Source: Betaproteobacteria bacterium HGW-Betaproteobacteria-1 (lineage in GTDB: Bacteria > Pseudomonadota > Gammaproteobacteria > Burkholderiales > Methylophilaceae). Taken from it: a stretch of DNA of 64,000 nucleotides. This document shows, piece by piece, positions 16,336 through 25,212 of the stretch. The stretch spans positions 124,001 to 188,000 of the forward strand of contig PHCX01000008.1 in NCBI GenBank assembly GCA_002842435.1, given 5' to 3'. Every line of letters begins with the position of its first letter. The first letter of the stretch is position 1. Position numbers and translations under genes: made by a program. Under the pieces are notes generated by a model that did no database searches, had not been told where the DNA came from, and worked only from the letters and a program-made list of their open reading frames with translations.

Positions 16336-17847
16336 ATGAAAAACACATACTTCGAAAAGATCAAAAACGCGCGCGTCTACGATGTCGCGGAAAAAACGCC
16401 GCTTGAATACCAGCCCATACTCTCTGCGCGTTTAAACAACCGTATCCTGCTCAAGCGCGAGGATACACAGCCGGTATTTTCCTTCAAGCTGCGCGGTGCC
16501 TACAACAAGATGGTCAACCTGACACAGGAAGCACGCGACAAGGGCGTTATCGCCGCCTCCGCCGGCAACCATGCGCAGGGCGTGGCATTGGCCGCGAAAA
16601 AACTGGGCTGCCGTGCCGTCATCGTCATGCCGACCACCACCCCACAGATCAAGGTCGATGCCGTGCAAAGCCGCGGTGCTGAAGTCGTGCTATTCGGCGA
16701 TTCCTATTCGGATGCCTACGTACACGCGCTGGAACTGGAAAAGACCAAGGGCCTGACCTTTGTCCACCCTTACGACGACCCGGACGTCATCGCCGGCCAA
16801 GGCACCATCGCCATGGAGATCCTCGAACAACACCCGGAACCGATCGATGCCATTTTCTGCTGCGTCGGCGGCGGCGGACTGATCGCCGGCATCGCAGCCT
16901 ACGTCAAGGCCGTGCGGCCGGAAATCAAGGTCATCGGTGTCGAAGCTGTCGATGCCGACGCCATGACACAGTCGCTGAAAGCCGGCAAACGCATCACGCT
17001 GGAACAGGTCGGCCTGTTCGCCGACGGCGCTGCCGTCAAGCAGGTCGGCGAGAACACTTTCAAGCTCTGTCAGGAATATGTCGACGACATGATCGTGGTC
17101 GACAACGATGCCATCTGCGCAGCCATCAAGGACGTGTTCGAAGACACGCGTTCGATTCTGGAACCGGCCGGTGCACTGGCCACCGCCGGCATCAAGGAAT
17201 ACATCAAACGCCACCAGTTGAGCGGCAAGACCCTCATTGGCATCGCCTCCGGCGCCAACATGAATTTCGACCGCCTGCGTTTCGTCGCCGAGCGTGCCGA
17301 GATTGGCGAAAAACGCGAAGCCGTGCTGGCCGTCACCATCCCGGAAAAACCAGGCGCCTTCAAGGCGTTCTGCCGGTTGCTAGGCAATCGCAACATCACG
17401 GAATTCAACTACCGCTATGGCAATGCGAAAGAGGCTCACATCTTTGTCGGTATCGCCATCCAGAACCGCGAAGAAGCCACCAAACTGGTTGAAAGCCTCA
17501 AAGCCCACGGCCTGCCTGCGATCGACCTGACTGACAACGAAGTCGCCAAACTGCACCTGCGCCACTTGGTCGGTGGCCATGCGCCGCAGGCAGAACATGA
17601 AGAAGTGTTCCGTTTCGAGTTTCCGGAAAAACCCGGTGCGCTGATGCAGTTTCTCGACAACATGGGCCACGACTGGAACATCAGCCTGTTTCACTACCGC
17701 AATCACGGTGCCGATTTTGGTCGCGTGCTGGTCGGCATTCAGGTGCCGCCGGCCGAGAAAATCGAGTTTGAAAGCTTTCTGAAGAATCTGAACTACCCGC
17801 ATTGGGAAGAAACCGGCAATCCGGCCTATAAATTATTTCTCGGCTGA
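16336..17847 (+). CDS. ilvA: Threonine ammonia-lyase, biosynthetic
   Basis: PLP enzyme deaminating threonine to 2-oxobutanoate, the first step to isoleucine. From the ATG at 16336 the protein has 503 residues, close to E. coli IlvA. The PLP lysine is K51 in SFKLRGAY, the glycine loop is CCVGGGGLIAG, and two ACT-like regulatory repeats follow (starting near EAVLAVTIPEKPGAF and EVFRFEFPEKPGAL), as in the isoleucine-inhibited form. An upstream ATG at 16291 is in frame but adds a non-conserved segment; neither start has a clear ribosome-binding site. Confidence 0.94.
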   Translation: MKNTYFEKIKNARVYDVAEKTPLEYQPILSARLNNRILLKREDTQPVFSFKLRGAYNKMVNLTQEARDKGVIAASAGNHAQGVALAAKKLGCRAVIVMPTTTPQIKVDAVQSRGAEVVLFGDSYSDAYVHALELEKTKGLTFVHPYDDPDVIAGQGTIAMEILEQHPEPIDAIFCCVGGGGLIAGIAAYVKAVRPEIKVIGVEAVDADAMTQSLKAGKRITLEQVGLFADGAAVKQVGENTFKLCQEYVDDMIVVDNDAICAAIKDVFEDTRSILEPAGALATAGIKEYIKRHQLSGKTLIGIASGANMNFDRLRFVAERAEIGEKREAVLAVTIPEKPGAFKAFCRLLGNRNITEFNYRYGNAKEAHIFVGIAIQNREEATKLVESLKAHGLPAIDLTDNEVAKLHLRHLVGGHAPQAEHEEVFRFEFPEKPGALMQFLDNMGHDWNISLFHYRNHGADFGRVLVGIQVPPAEKIEFESFLKNLNYPHWEETGNPAYKLFLG

Positions 17848-17854
17848 GCCAACA

Positions 17855-17898
17855 TTGGCTGTTTACAACCGACTGGTGGCTGTAAACAGCCAATTTTC
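17855..17898 (+). terminator. Hairpin terminator after ilvA
   Basis: Arms TTGGCTGTTTACA (17855-17867) and TGTAAACAGCCAA (17881-17893) pair perfectly over 13 bp and are followed by TTTTC. It lies just past the ilvA stop. The following 254 bp to the next gene hold no coding frame I can support. Confidence 0.75.
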
Positions 17899-18152
17899 TG
17901 CGGGCGATCTTATGCAACCCATGGCCAAGTAACTGTTTTTATGAAACAAGCACCGGCCAAGAATGGATATTGCTTATTTTTCAATCACTTCATTGCCTGT
18001 GCAGTGTTTTGAGCTATTTAAACTTGAATCATGGAAGTCAGATGTGAATTAATTGGAACCTACGCAGCACGAGATTGACCAATAAGTTCGCATATCTGCA
18101 ACGTTGAAGCAGATTTATCCAATAATTTATAAAACACAAGGAGAAAGTCAGG

Positions 18153-19277
18153 ATGAAATCCCCTCACCTCGCAACGAGGCTACGCAATGGCCTGTTAATG
18201 GTCGCAGTGGCAGGCGCACTCGCTGCCTGCGGCGACAAATCGGAACAGGCCGCCGTTGAATCGAGCGCAGACAGCACCGTTACCGCTGACCGCGGCCTCG
18301 CCTACGTTTCCAACCAGAAAGGTGGCGTTACTGTCATCGACCTCAACACCATGGAAACCGTCCGCGAAATCGACAACAAGGGCGGCACACCGCGCGGTAT
18401 CGGCATCACACCTGACGGCAAGACCCTGATCATCGCCAACAAGGACGAAGGCAACATCTCCATCCTCAATGCCGAAACCGGCGAACTGGTTCAGCACGTC
18501 GAAATCGGCGTCAATCCTGAGTTCGTCCGCGTCGTCGGCCAGACCGCCTACGTCTCCTTTGAGCCCAGCTCCAAAGGTGGACCTCCACCAAAACCGGGCG
18601 AAGAAGTGATCGAGGAAGAAGATGATGACGAGGAAGAAGTACCAGCCCGCATCTCTATCGTTGACATCGCTCAAGGCAAGGTCACCAAGGAAGTAGTCGG
18701 CGGCCCGGAAACCGAAGGCATTGAGTTTTCGCATGACGGCAGCAAGCTGATCATCACCAACGAGGCCGACAACACAATCACTGTGCATAGCATTGAGACC
18801 GGTGAACTGTTGAAGACCATACCGACCCATGAAATCGGCGACCGCCCTCGCGGCATCAAATCCGCACCAGATGGTTCTGCTTATGTCTCCACGCTGGAAT
18901 TCGGCAACAACTTCGTCGTGCTGGATAGCGAATTCAATGTCGTCCGCACCGTCGATACCGGCGAAGCACCATACGGCATCGCCTACAACCGTGACGGCAG
19001 CCTGATCTATGTCGCCGCCGGCAAGGCCAAGACGCTGGAAGTCTATGATGCCAAAACCTACGAGAAGGTCAACGAAGTCGCTACCGGCGAACGTTGCTGG
19101 CACTTCACCTTCACACCGGACGACAAGGAAATCCTGCTAGCCTGCGGCCGCTCCGATGAAGTCGTAGTCATCGACACTGCCAGCCTGCAAGTCATCAAGC
19201 GCATCGAGGACAAGCAACTGCCCTGGGGTATCGTTGCCTATCCGAAATCGGTCGGCAGTCTGGACGCACCCGAGTAA
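18153..19277 (+). CDS. YncE-like beta-propeller lipoprotein
   Basis: A 374-residue seven-bladed beta-propeller of the YVTN/YncE type. A signal peptide ends in a lipobox (GALAAC), so it should be a periplasmic lipoprotein. Repeated blade motifs are seen (GTPRGIGITPDGKTLIIAN, RPRGIKSAPDGSAYVS, APYGIAYNRDGSLIYVA). It resembles beta-propellers associated with PQQ-dependent alcohol metabolism (for example WHFTFTPDDKEILLACGRSDEV), but no PQQ genes are near. An unusual insertion after residue 130 is proline/glycine-rich then strongly acidic (EEEDDDEEE), a possible cation-binding loop. RBS AAGGAGAA. Monocistronic, with a clear terminator. Ligand unknown. Confidence 0.75.
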   Translation: MKSPHLATRLRNGLLMVAVAGALAACGDKSEQAAVESSADSTVTADRGLAYVSNQKGGVTVIDLNTMETVREIDNKGGTPRGIGITPDGKTLIIANKDEGNISILNAETGELVQHVEIGVNPEFVRVVGQTAYVSFEPSSKGGPPPKPGEEVIEEEDDDEEEVPARISIVDIAQGKVTKEVVGGPETEGIEFSHDGSKLIITNEADNTITVHSIETGELLKTIPTHEIGDRPRGIKSAPDGSAYVSTLEFGNNFVVLDSEFNVVRTVDTGEAPYGIAYNRDGSLIYVAAGKAKTLEVYDAKTYEKVNEVATGERCWHFTFTPDDKEILLACGRSDEVVVIDTASLQVIKRIEDKQLPWGIVAYPKSVGSLDAPE

Positions 19278-19298
19278 GCACTCGCTACATTGCTCAAC

Positions 19299-19328
19299 AA
19301 AAAGCCCGCTTGATGCGGGCTTTTTTTA
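19299..19328 (+). terminator. Rho-independent terminator after the beta-propeller gene
   Basis: AAAGCCCGC and GCGGGCTTT arms with a long T-run (19321-19327). The spacer 19329-19534 after it is AT-rich and holds a palindrome ATCAATTT-C-AAATTGAT (19388-19404) and two direct copies of AATTCATGCAT (19454-19464, 19506-19516), 52 bp apart, ahead of the chaperone-usher operon. Confidence 0.92.
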
Positions 19329-19534
19329 TTCGGTCTGAAGACTGACAATGACTTGCCAACAGCTCTGATTCGACCAAATTTTTAATGTATCAATTTCAAA
19401 TTGATCCTGAACAAGTTGATTAAAAGGTATATATTGGTCATCATAAAGTCAAGAATTCATGCATAAGCATGCTAGATTGAACCGCATATGATTATCGGTA
19501 TCCAAAATTCATGCATGCCAAAGGAGACACCATC

Positions 19535-20044
19535 ATGTACACATCTTCCATCAGGAAATCTCTGCCTTTCGTACTGGCCGCCATGGTAGCTCTGTCGCCG
19601 ACGAACGCGATATCAGCCACCACGACCGACACATTCCAGGTGACCGCTACCGTGCTTGGTTCCTGCTCGGTATCGGCCACCGACCTTGCCTTCGGCAACT
19701 ACACACCAACTTCCGGCACAGCGCTGGACCAGACCAGTACTGTCAGCGTCACCTGCACGACGGGCACCACCTATTCAGTGGGCCTGAATGCGGGGCTAAA
19801 CGACGACGGCAACGGCGTCACCGGTCGCAGAATGGTCTTTGACACCACCAACTTCCTCGCCTATGCACTGTATTCAGACAGCGGCCGCACCACGAACTGG
19901 GGTAACACCCCGCCCACTGATACGGTTGCTGGAACCGGTAACGGAGCGGCACAAGACATCACCGTCTACGGCCGCGTGCCCATCAACCAGTATGTCACTG
20001 CCGGCGCCTACGCAGACACCATTACCGTTACGGTGACCTACTAG
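19535..20044 (+). CDS. Spore coat U (SCPU) domain major pilin, Csu type
   Basis: A 169-residue secreted subunit with a signal peptide (cut near NAISA) and one SCPU domain: VLGSCSVSATDLAFGNYTP at the start and the alternating GAYADTITVTVTY donor-strand-like end. The start at 19535 is chosen because AAGGAGACACC precedes it. It is first in a four-gene set (subunit, chaperone, usher, SCPU tip protein), the layout of archaic chaperone-usher pili such as Acinetobacter Csu, so it is probably the main shaft subunit. The pair C-S-C..TCTTG contains the conserved disulfide cysteines. Confidence 0.85.
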   Translation: MYTSSIRKSLPFVLAAMVALSPTNAISATTTDTFQVTATVLGSCSVSATDLAFGNYTPTSGTALDQTSTVSVTCTTGTTYSVGLNAGLNDDGNGVTGRRMVFDTTNFLAYALYSDSGRTTNWGNTPPTDTVAGTGNGAAQDITVYGRVPINQYVTAGAYADTITVTVTY

Positions 20045-20074
20045 CGCCAACGCAAAATTCAAGAGGATATCCGC

Positions 20075-20818
20075 ATGCAGATCAGCAAACACCCCATCTA
20101 CAAACTGTTATTGGCCATTGCTGTAATACTTGGCATGGCCGGCCCGACTGCCGCCGCCAATCTGACCATTTATCCGGTAGGCGTCATCCTGAATGCACAG
20201 AAACCGGCAGGTGAAATCAATCTGCAAAACGACGATGAAGCGCCCAAGGTAATTCAGATTGAACTGATGGAGTGGAGCCAGAAAAACGGTCAGGACATCT
20301 ATACACCAAGCCGCGACCTGCTGGTCAATCCCCCGGTATTCACCTTGCAGCCGGGCAAAACCCAGTTGATCCGCCTTGGCCTCAACAAACCGAGCAAGAA
20401 TGCTGAAGAACTGGCATATCGCCTGTATATCAATGAAGTGCCGCCGCCACCCAAGCCCGGCTTTACCGGTTTGCAAATGGCACTGCGCGTCGGCATCCCG
20501 ATATTCGTCGAACCTCAACAGCCGGCCAAGCCCAAACTCGAATGGCAGGCCAGCAGAAACGGCGATGGCAACATCCAGTTGACCGTAACCAACACCGGCA
20601 ATGTGCACATGAAGCTGCTGGATTTCGATCTGAAAGAAGCCGAACAGAACCGCACACTCGCCAAGGAAAGCCGCAGTTTCTACCTGCTGCCAGGTCAATC
20701 GCGCGAACTCAGCTTCATTCCGGAATTCGACTGGCAAGGCAATAGCCTGAAACTTTCGACAAACACTGGCAGAGGCCTGGTGGAAACTGCGCTTGCCTTG
20801 GAAAAAGCACAACCATAG
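20075..20818 (+). CDS. Periplasmic pilus chaperone (Csu/archaic type)
   Basis: A 247-residue PapD-like chaperone with a signal peptide (GMAGPTAAA) and two immunoglobulin-like domains. It would cap pilus subunits in the periplasm and hand them to the usher. Seen are NLTIYPVGVILNAQKPAGEINLQN (first domain), the G1-strand-like FTLQPGKTQLIRLGL and a second domain ending around GLVETALALE. AGAGGATATCC precedes the ATG. Its 3' end overlaps the usher frame by 26 bp. Confidence 0.85.
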   Translation: MQISKHPIYKLLLAIAVILGMAGPTAAANLTIYPVGVILNAQKPAGEINLQNDDEAPKVIQIELMEWSQKNGQDIYTPSRDLLVNPPVFTLQPGKTQLIRLGLNKPSKNAEELAYRLYINEVPPPPKPGFTGLQMALRVGIPIFVEPQQPAKPKLEWQASRNGDGNIQLTVTNTGNVHMKLLDFDLKEAEQNRTLAKESRSFYLLPGQSRELSFIPEFDWQGNSLKLSTNTGRGLVETALALEKAQP

Positions 20819-23150
20819 ACGCCGCTTCGCGGCACTCTTGGCAGCTTTGACTCTCTGCATCGGCGCCGTCTCATCAGCCTATGCCGCAGCCGTAAAACCT
20901 GCCGCCGCCGAGGAAAGTGAATGTAGCGGAGAGCTGTTGCTCACCGTCACTATCAACGGCTTGTATTCGCCTTTTTGTGAGCATATCGCCACCCTGAAAG
21001 AAGGCGGCCTGGCAGCCCAATCTGAAGCCTTCCAGCGCTGGCGCATTCCCGTTCCCAACATGGAGCCAATCCATCATGAAGGTCGGGATTATTTCCCACT
21101 TACTGCAGTGCCCGGCCTCTCGTTCTACATCGATCATGAAAAACAGCAACTGATACTGGAAGCGCCACCCAAGGTCTTCTTCGCGACCAAACTCACGGAA
21201 CAACGCGGTTATATCGCCAGTACGCCACCACCTGACCCCGGTGCTTTCTTCAACTACGATTTTTCCGCCGAACACGCACAAGGTGGCCGCACCAACCACA
21301 GCGGCCTGCTGGAACTGGGCACTTTCAACCGCTTCGGTGTCGGTACGGCGACCATGCTCTGGCGCGACACCGAAGCGGTAAACAATCTGGTGCGACTCGA
21401 CACGACCTGGACCCGTGATAATCCGGAGGACATGACACGGCTGCGTCTGGGCGACACTATCGGCCGTGCCGGCAGCTGGGGCCGCGCGGTGCGCTTCGGC
21501 GGCATCCAGTGGGGCAGCAGCTTCGATACGCAGCCCGGCTTCATCACCATCCCGCTGCCATCCGCCAGTGGCGAAGCAGCCTTGCCGTCCACCGTCGATG
21601 TCTTTGTCAACAATGCGCGGCGCCTGAGCCGGGACATTCCGGCCGGGCCGTTCGAAATTGAAAACGTGCCGGTGGTCACCGGCCAGGGCGATGTGCAACT
21701 GGTCGTCACCGACCTGCTTGGCCGCCAGCAAATCATCACGCAGCCGTATTACGCCAGCTCAAATCTGCTGCGCGCCGGCTTGAGCGACTATTCCTACGAG
21801 GCCGGCTTTATCCGCAACAATTACGGCATAGACAGTGACGACTACGGCAGGCTGGTCACCAGTGCGACCCATCGCTACGGCATCACGGACTACTTTACCC
21901 GTGAACTCCGCGCCGAACTGCTGAGCGACCAGCAAACCGCCGGTATGTCTGCCGTCTATCTGTGGCCGACACTAGGTACTGCGAACGCATCGCTTGCGCT
22001 CAGTCACGGCCCCGATGGCGACGGTGAACTGTTTTCGCTCGGCTTCCAGCGCATCGCGCAGCGCATGAGCTTCACCGCGCAAAGCCGCTACAACAGTCAG
22101 GATTTCGCCCAGATCGGCCTGACGCCCGGGCCTTCAAACCCCAAACTGACGCACACGGCCAGCATTGGCTATTCCACACCGGGCTATGGCGCAATATCGC
22201 TCTCCTACCTGAATCAGTCCTACTGGGGGCAACAGGACAACGAAATCTTCTCGGCGAACTACAGCATCAATCTCGGTAACGATTACTTCTTTACCATACA
22301 GGCACTGGAAAGCCGCAGTGAAAATACCAATCGCAGCCTGGGCTTGAGCATCACCCGCGCATTCGGTTCAAACACCTCCGGCAGCCTGCGGCACAGCCAC
22401 CAGACCGCCGGTGACAGCACGGCAATACAGCTCCAGCGCAATCTGCCGGTAGGTCCGGGATTCGGTTATAGCCTGTTCAGCGAAGAAGGCTTCAATCGCC
22501 GCCATGAAGCGCGTGGTTACTGGCAGACCGATATCGGCACCTACAGCGCCGAGGCATCCGAGTCCTCAAGTGCTTCCATATACCGCCTCGGCGCCCGTGG
22601 CGGTGTCGCCATGATGGGCGGCGGCGTATTTGCCAGCCGCACCATCAACGACAGCTTCGCCGTGGTCAAGACCGGTGACTACCCGGACATCACCATCTAT
22701 GCCGAAAATCATCCGGTTGCCAGTACCAACAGCAGTGGTCTGGCGATGGTGCCGCGCCTGCGCGCCTACGACCGCAATTCGATCAGCATCGACGCCGCTG
22801 AACTGCCGCTGGATGCGGAAATCGAGACACAGCGCCAGGTAGCCATCCCCTATCTGCGTAGCGGCGTATTCGTCAATTTCCCGGTCAAGCCCTCGCGCGG
22901 TGCCACTATCCGCATTACACTGGAAGACGGCAGTCCGATACCGTCCGGCGCAATAGTCCAGGTTATCGGCATGGATGAGGAATTTCCGGTCGCGTTGCGC
23001 GGCGAGACTTTTCTTAGCGGTCTGGATGAAAACAATGCGCTTGTCGTTAGCTGGAAAGGGCAGGAATGCAGGATAGACCTGCACATCCCGGCGGATGCCG
23101 GCCCGTTGCCCGATCTGGGCAGTTTTATCTGCAAGGGAGTTGAGCCATGA
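20793..23150 (+). CDS. Outer-membrane fimbrial usher (Csu type)
   Basis: A 785-residue outer-membrane usher for the SCPU pilus. After a signal peptide (ALTLCIGAVSSAYA) comes a short N-terminal domain, a beta-barrel with the plug segment (VDVFVNNARRLSRDIPAGPFEIENVPVVTGQGDV, here only sampled) and two C-terminal beta domains. The start is a TTG at 20793 inside the chaperone gene, the only start that gives a full signal peptide. It ends with an ATGA overlap into the tip gene. The length is typical of archaic ushers, shorter than PapC/FimD. Confidence 0.85.
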   Translation: MPWKKHNHRRRFAALLAALTLCIGAVSSAYAAAVKPAAAEESECSGELLLTVTINGLYSPFCEHIATLKEGGLAAQSEAFQRWRIPVPNMEPIHHEGRDYFPLTAVPGLSFYIDHEKQQLILEAPPKVFFATKLTEQRGYIASTPPPDPGAFFNYDFSAEHAQGGRTNHSGLLELGTFNRFGVGTATMLWRDTEAVNNLVRLDTTWTRDNPEDMTRLRLGDTIGRAGSWGRAVRFGGIQWGSSFDTQPGFITIPLPSASGEAALPSTVDVFVNNARRLSRDIPAGPFEIENVPVVTGQGDVQLVVTDLLGRQQIITQPYYASSNLLRAGLSDYSYEAGFIRNNYGIDSDDYGRLVTSATHRYGITDYFTRELRAELLSDQQTAGMSAVYLWPTLGTANASLALSHGPDGDGELFSLGFQRIAQRMSFTAQSRYNSQDFAQIGLTPGPSNPKLTHTASIGYSTPGYGAISLSYLNQSYWGQQDNEIFSANYSINLGNDYFFTIQALESRSENTNRSLGLSITRAFGSNTSGSLRHSHQTAGDSTAIQLQRNLPVGPGFGYSLFSEEGFNRRHEARGYWQTDIGTYSAEASESSSASIYRLGARGGVAMMGGGVFASRTINDSFAVVKTGDYPDITIYAENHPVASTNSSGLAMVPRLRAYDRNSISIDAAELPLDAEIETQRQVAIPYLRSGVFVNFPVKPSRGATIRITLEDGSPIPSGAIVQVIGMDEEFPVALRGETFLSGLDENNALVVSWKGQECRIDLHIPADAGPLPDLGSFICKGVEP

Positions 23151-23638
23151 AAATCAAACTGGCGGGATGTTTTCTGCTGCTTTTCCTGGGCTGGCTGCCA
23201 CAGAACAGCTGGGCTTTGTGCGTGGGCTGCACGTGCAACATCACCCGTGCCGATAATGTCGCCTTTGGCAATTACCAACCGTTTTCCAGTGGTGACATCG
23301 ATGTTGCAGGTACAGTAGAGGTGTACTGCTTTGTCACGGTTGGAGTTACTGCCAGTATCGACATCTCGCTCAGCACCGGCGCCAGTGGCAGTTACACGCC
23401 GAGAACCATGATGTCCGGCAGCAATACGCTGAACTACAACCTGTATAGCAACTCCAGCCGCACCACGATTTGGGGCGATGGCAGCGGCGGCACCTCCCGC
23501 GTTACCAGAAACTTCATATTGGGCTTACTCGGCAGCATCACCCTGACCAACACTGTCTATGGCCGTTTACCCGCAGGACAGACAACCGCTGCCGTTGGCC
23601 CCTACAGCGACACCATCACCGTCACGGTCGAATATTGA
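23147..23638 (+). CDS. SCPU-domain tip subunit, Csu type
   Basis: A 163-residue secreted protein with a signal peptide (LFLGWLPQNSWA) and one SCPU domain with the same end pattern (GPYSDTITVTVEY) as the shaft subunit. It has extra cysteines at its N terminus (CVGCTCNITR). It follows the usher with an ATGA overlap. In Csu systems the last gene encodes the tip adhesin, usually with two SCPU domains (~300 residues); here only one is present, so this may be a shortened tip or an adaptor. Convergent with the EVE gene. Confidence 0.75.
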   Translation: MKIKLAGCFLLLFLGWLPQNSWALCVGCTCNITRADNVAFGNYQPFSSGDIDVAGTVEVYCFVTVGVTASIDISLSTGASGSYTPRTMMSGSNTLNYNLYSNSSRTTIWGDGSGGTSRVTRNFILGLLGSITLTNTVYGRLPAGQTTAAVGPYSDTITVTVEY

Positions 23639-23659
23639 CCATCGTCAGATCGACGATTA

Positions 23660-24115
23660 CTAGAGCAAGCCCATGATGAACGCCCACTCGCGCGGATCGA
23701 CCGGCGTGATGGAGAGCCGATTACCGCGCTGCAGGATGCGCATGGTTTCCAGTTCCGGATAAGTGCGCAATTCCTTCAGGCTGAGCAGCCGGGTCTTGCG
23801 CATCAGTTTGACGTCGACGTTGACCCAGCGCGGATTCTCAGGCGTCGATTTGGGGTCGTAATACTTGTGCCCTTCGATAAACTGCAAGCGGTCAGGATAA
23901 GCTAGCTTGCTGACTTCGACGATGCCGACGATGCCCGGCTCGGCGCAATTGGAATGGTAGAAGAAAGCCTGGTCTCCCAGTTTCATCTGGTCGCGCATGA
24001 AATTGCGCGCCTGATAGTTACGGATACCATACCAGTCCACGGTTTGATTGGGGAAGGATGCAAGATCGTCGATCGACACATCCGATGGCTCGGATTTCAT
24101 CAGCCAGTAGCGCAT
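23660..24115 (-). CDS. EVE domain protein
   Basis: A 151-residue single-domain EVE protein (YTH/PUA-like fold), a family thought to read modified bases. The signature MRYWLMKSEPSDVSIDDL opens the protein; YGIRNYQARNFMRD, QAFFYHSNC and GIVGIVEV follow, all conserved positions. No partner domain is fused. The neighbours (pilus operon, DUF2237) do not suggest a defence island; in many proteobacteria a close relative sits next to zapA/ygfA, and zapA is indeed about 800 bp away. Molecular target unknown. Confidence 0.9.
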   Translation of the reverse strand: MRYWLMKSEPSDVSIDDLASFPNQTVDWYGIRNYQARNFMRDQMKLGDQAFFYHSNCAEPGIVGIVEVSKLAYPDRLQFIEGHKYYDPKSTPENPRWVNVDVKLMRKTRLLSLKELRTYPELETMRILQRGNRLSITPVDPREWAFIMGLL

Positions 24116-24209
24116 TCAGTACCTCGATTTTTCAGGATATTCTCAAACTGCCGGAGTTGTCCGTATCATAGCGTATTCATTCACCAGACACGCACACGAA
24201 AGTCTCTTC

Positions 24210-24569
24210 ATGGCACGTAACGTTCTCGGCACCACCCTGCAAATCTGCAGTCTGGATCCGCTCACCGGTTTTACCCGCAGCGGCTGTTGCGAAACAGGAC
24301 CGGAGGATCTTGGTAGCCATACTGTCTGTACGCAGGTAACAGAGGAGTTTCTGGCTTTTTCCATGATGCAGGGCAATGACCTCAGCACGCCGAGGCTGGA
24401 ATACGGTTTTGCCGGACTCAAACCCGGGGATCGCTGGTGCCTGTGCGCCTCACGCTGGATGGATGCAGCCGAGGCCGGCATGGCACCGCCGGTAATACTG
24501 GAAGCCACACACGAAAAGGCGCTGGAGATCATCAGTCTGGCTGACCTCAAATATCACGCACTGCGCTGA
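24210..24569 (+). CDS. DUF2237 family protein
   Basis: A 119-residue cytosolic protein of DUF2237. It starts MARNVLGTTLQICSLDPLTGFTRSG, with CCETGPEDLGSHTVC and LKPGDRWCLCASRW following; the repeated cysteines are typical of the family. Function unknown. It lies alone between the divergent EVE gene and the 6S RNA gene. Confidence 0.85.
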   Translation: MARNVLGTTLQICSLDPLTGFTRSGCCETGPEDLGSHTVCTQVTEEFLAFSMMQGNDLSTPRLEYGFAGLKPGDRWCLCASRWMDAAEAGMAPPVILEATHEKALEIISLADLKYHALR

Positions 24570-24629
24570 ATATCCCCGGCTGCAGCAATCAGACAAACTG
24601 CGCTAAAACCACATGAAATGCCAACCAGA

Positions 24630-24658
24630 CAAAACAAAGCCGCGAAATCTCGCGGCTT
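24630..24658 (-). terminator. Terminator of the 6S RNA transcript
   Basis: Read leftward: AAGCCGCGA/TCGCGGCTT stem (24637-24658) followed by TTGTTTTG. It sits directly past the 3' end of the 6S RNA. Confidence 0.85.
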
Positions 24659-24663
24659 GAATA

Positions 24664-24843
24664 AATGTCCCCACGGTAACTGCCCAGGCCAGCATCCTGA
24701 ACCAAAGGTTCAAGTGGTAACAGTCTCAAGCGTTTCAGGCTCACCCGCAGATTTGGAGCGCGCACACCACAACTTGATAGACCGCAACCGATGCTAAAGA
24801 CTAGTTCAAGGAATATATAACCTGAACAATACCGCAGGGAGCA
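24664..24843 (-). ncRNA. ssrS: 6S RNA
   Basis: Regulatory RNA that binds sigma-70 RNA polymerase in stationary phase. On the minus strand the ends TCCCTGCGGTATTG and CAGTTACCGTGGGGA form the closing stem. Inside, GTGGTGTGCGCGCTCC and CTGCGGGTGAGCCTG match the E. coli 6S core by eye, and CTTGAACC..GGTTCA is the well-known 3' hairpin motif. It lies downstream of zapA on the same strand, the conserved place for 6S RNA in beta- and gammaproteobacteria. The usual next gene (5-formyltetrahydrofolate cyclo-ligase) is absent. The ends are estimated from the stem, within about 10 bases. Confidence 0.88.
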
Positions 24844-24903
24844 AACTGACAGGCTGGTTGGAACTGCTTTGCGACCAGCCGGTTGATGATCGATAAATCC
24901 GGT

Positions 24904-25212
24904 TCAGAACAATTTGCTGCTTGTTGCATCAAGCGCTTCATCAATCTGTTCCTGCATGAGATCGATTCTACGCTTGTAATCGCCGATGTCAAAATTGCCA
25001 TGTTTGGCACTCAACAGTTCGTGCGTGATATTCAACGCTGCCATGATGGCGATGCGCTCGACCCCGACGATCTTGCCAGTGGCCTGAATATCCTTCATCT
25101 TCTTGTCGAGATAGTTGACGGCCTGCATCAGGCCGGCGCGCTCTTCCTCGGTGCAGGAGACGGTGAAATCGCGCCCAAGAATGCTGACATCGACACCACG
25201 CACTTCGCTCAT
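24904..25212 (-). CDS. zapA: Cell division protein ZapA
   Basis: A 102-residue FtsZ-associated protein that bundles protofilaments at the division ring. VDVSILGRDFTVSCTEEERAGL at the start, followed by NYLDKKM and the ALNITHELL segment, then a C-terminal coiled coil, are the family pattern. It overlaps the preceding zapB-like gene by 4 bp. An inverted repeat (GGCTGGT/ACCAGCC, about 24851-24882) lies between its stop and the 6S RNA. Confidence 0.93.
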   Translation of the reverse strand: MSEVRGVDVSILGRDFTVSCTEEERAGLMQAVNYLDKKMKDIQATGKIVGVERIAIMAALNITHELLSAKHGNFDIGDYKRRIDLMQEQIDEALDATSSKLF

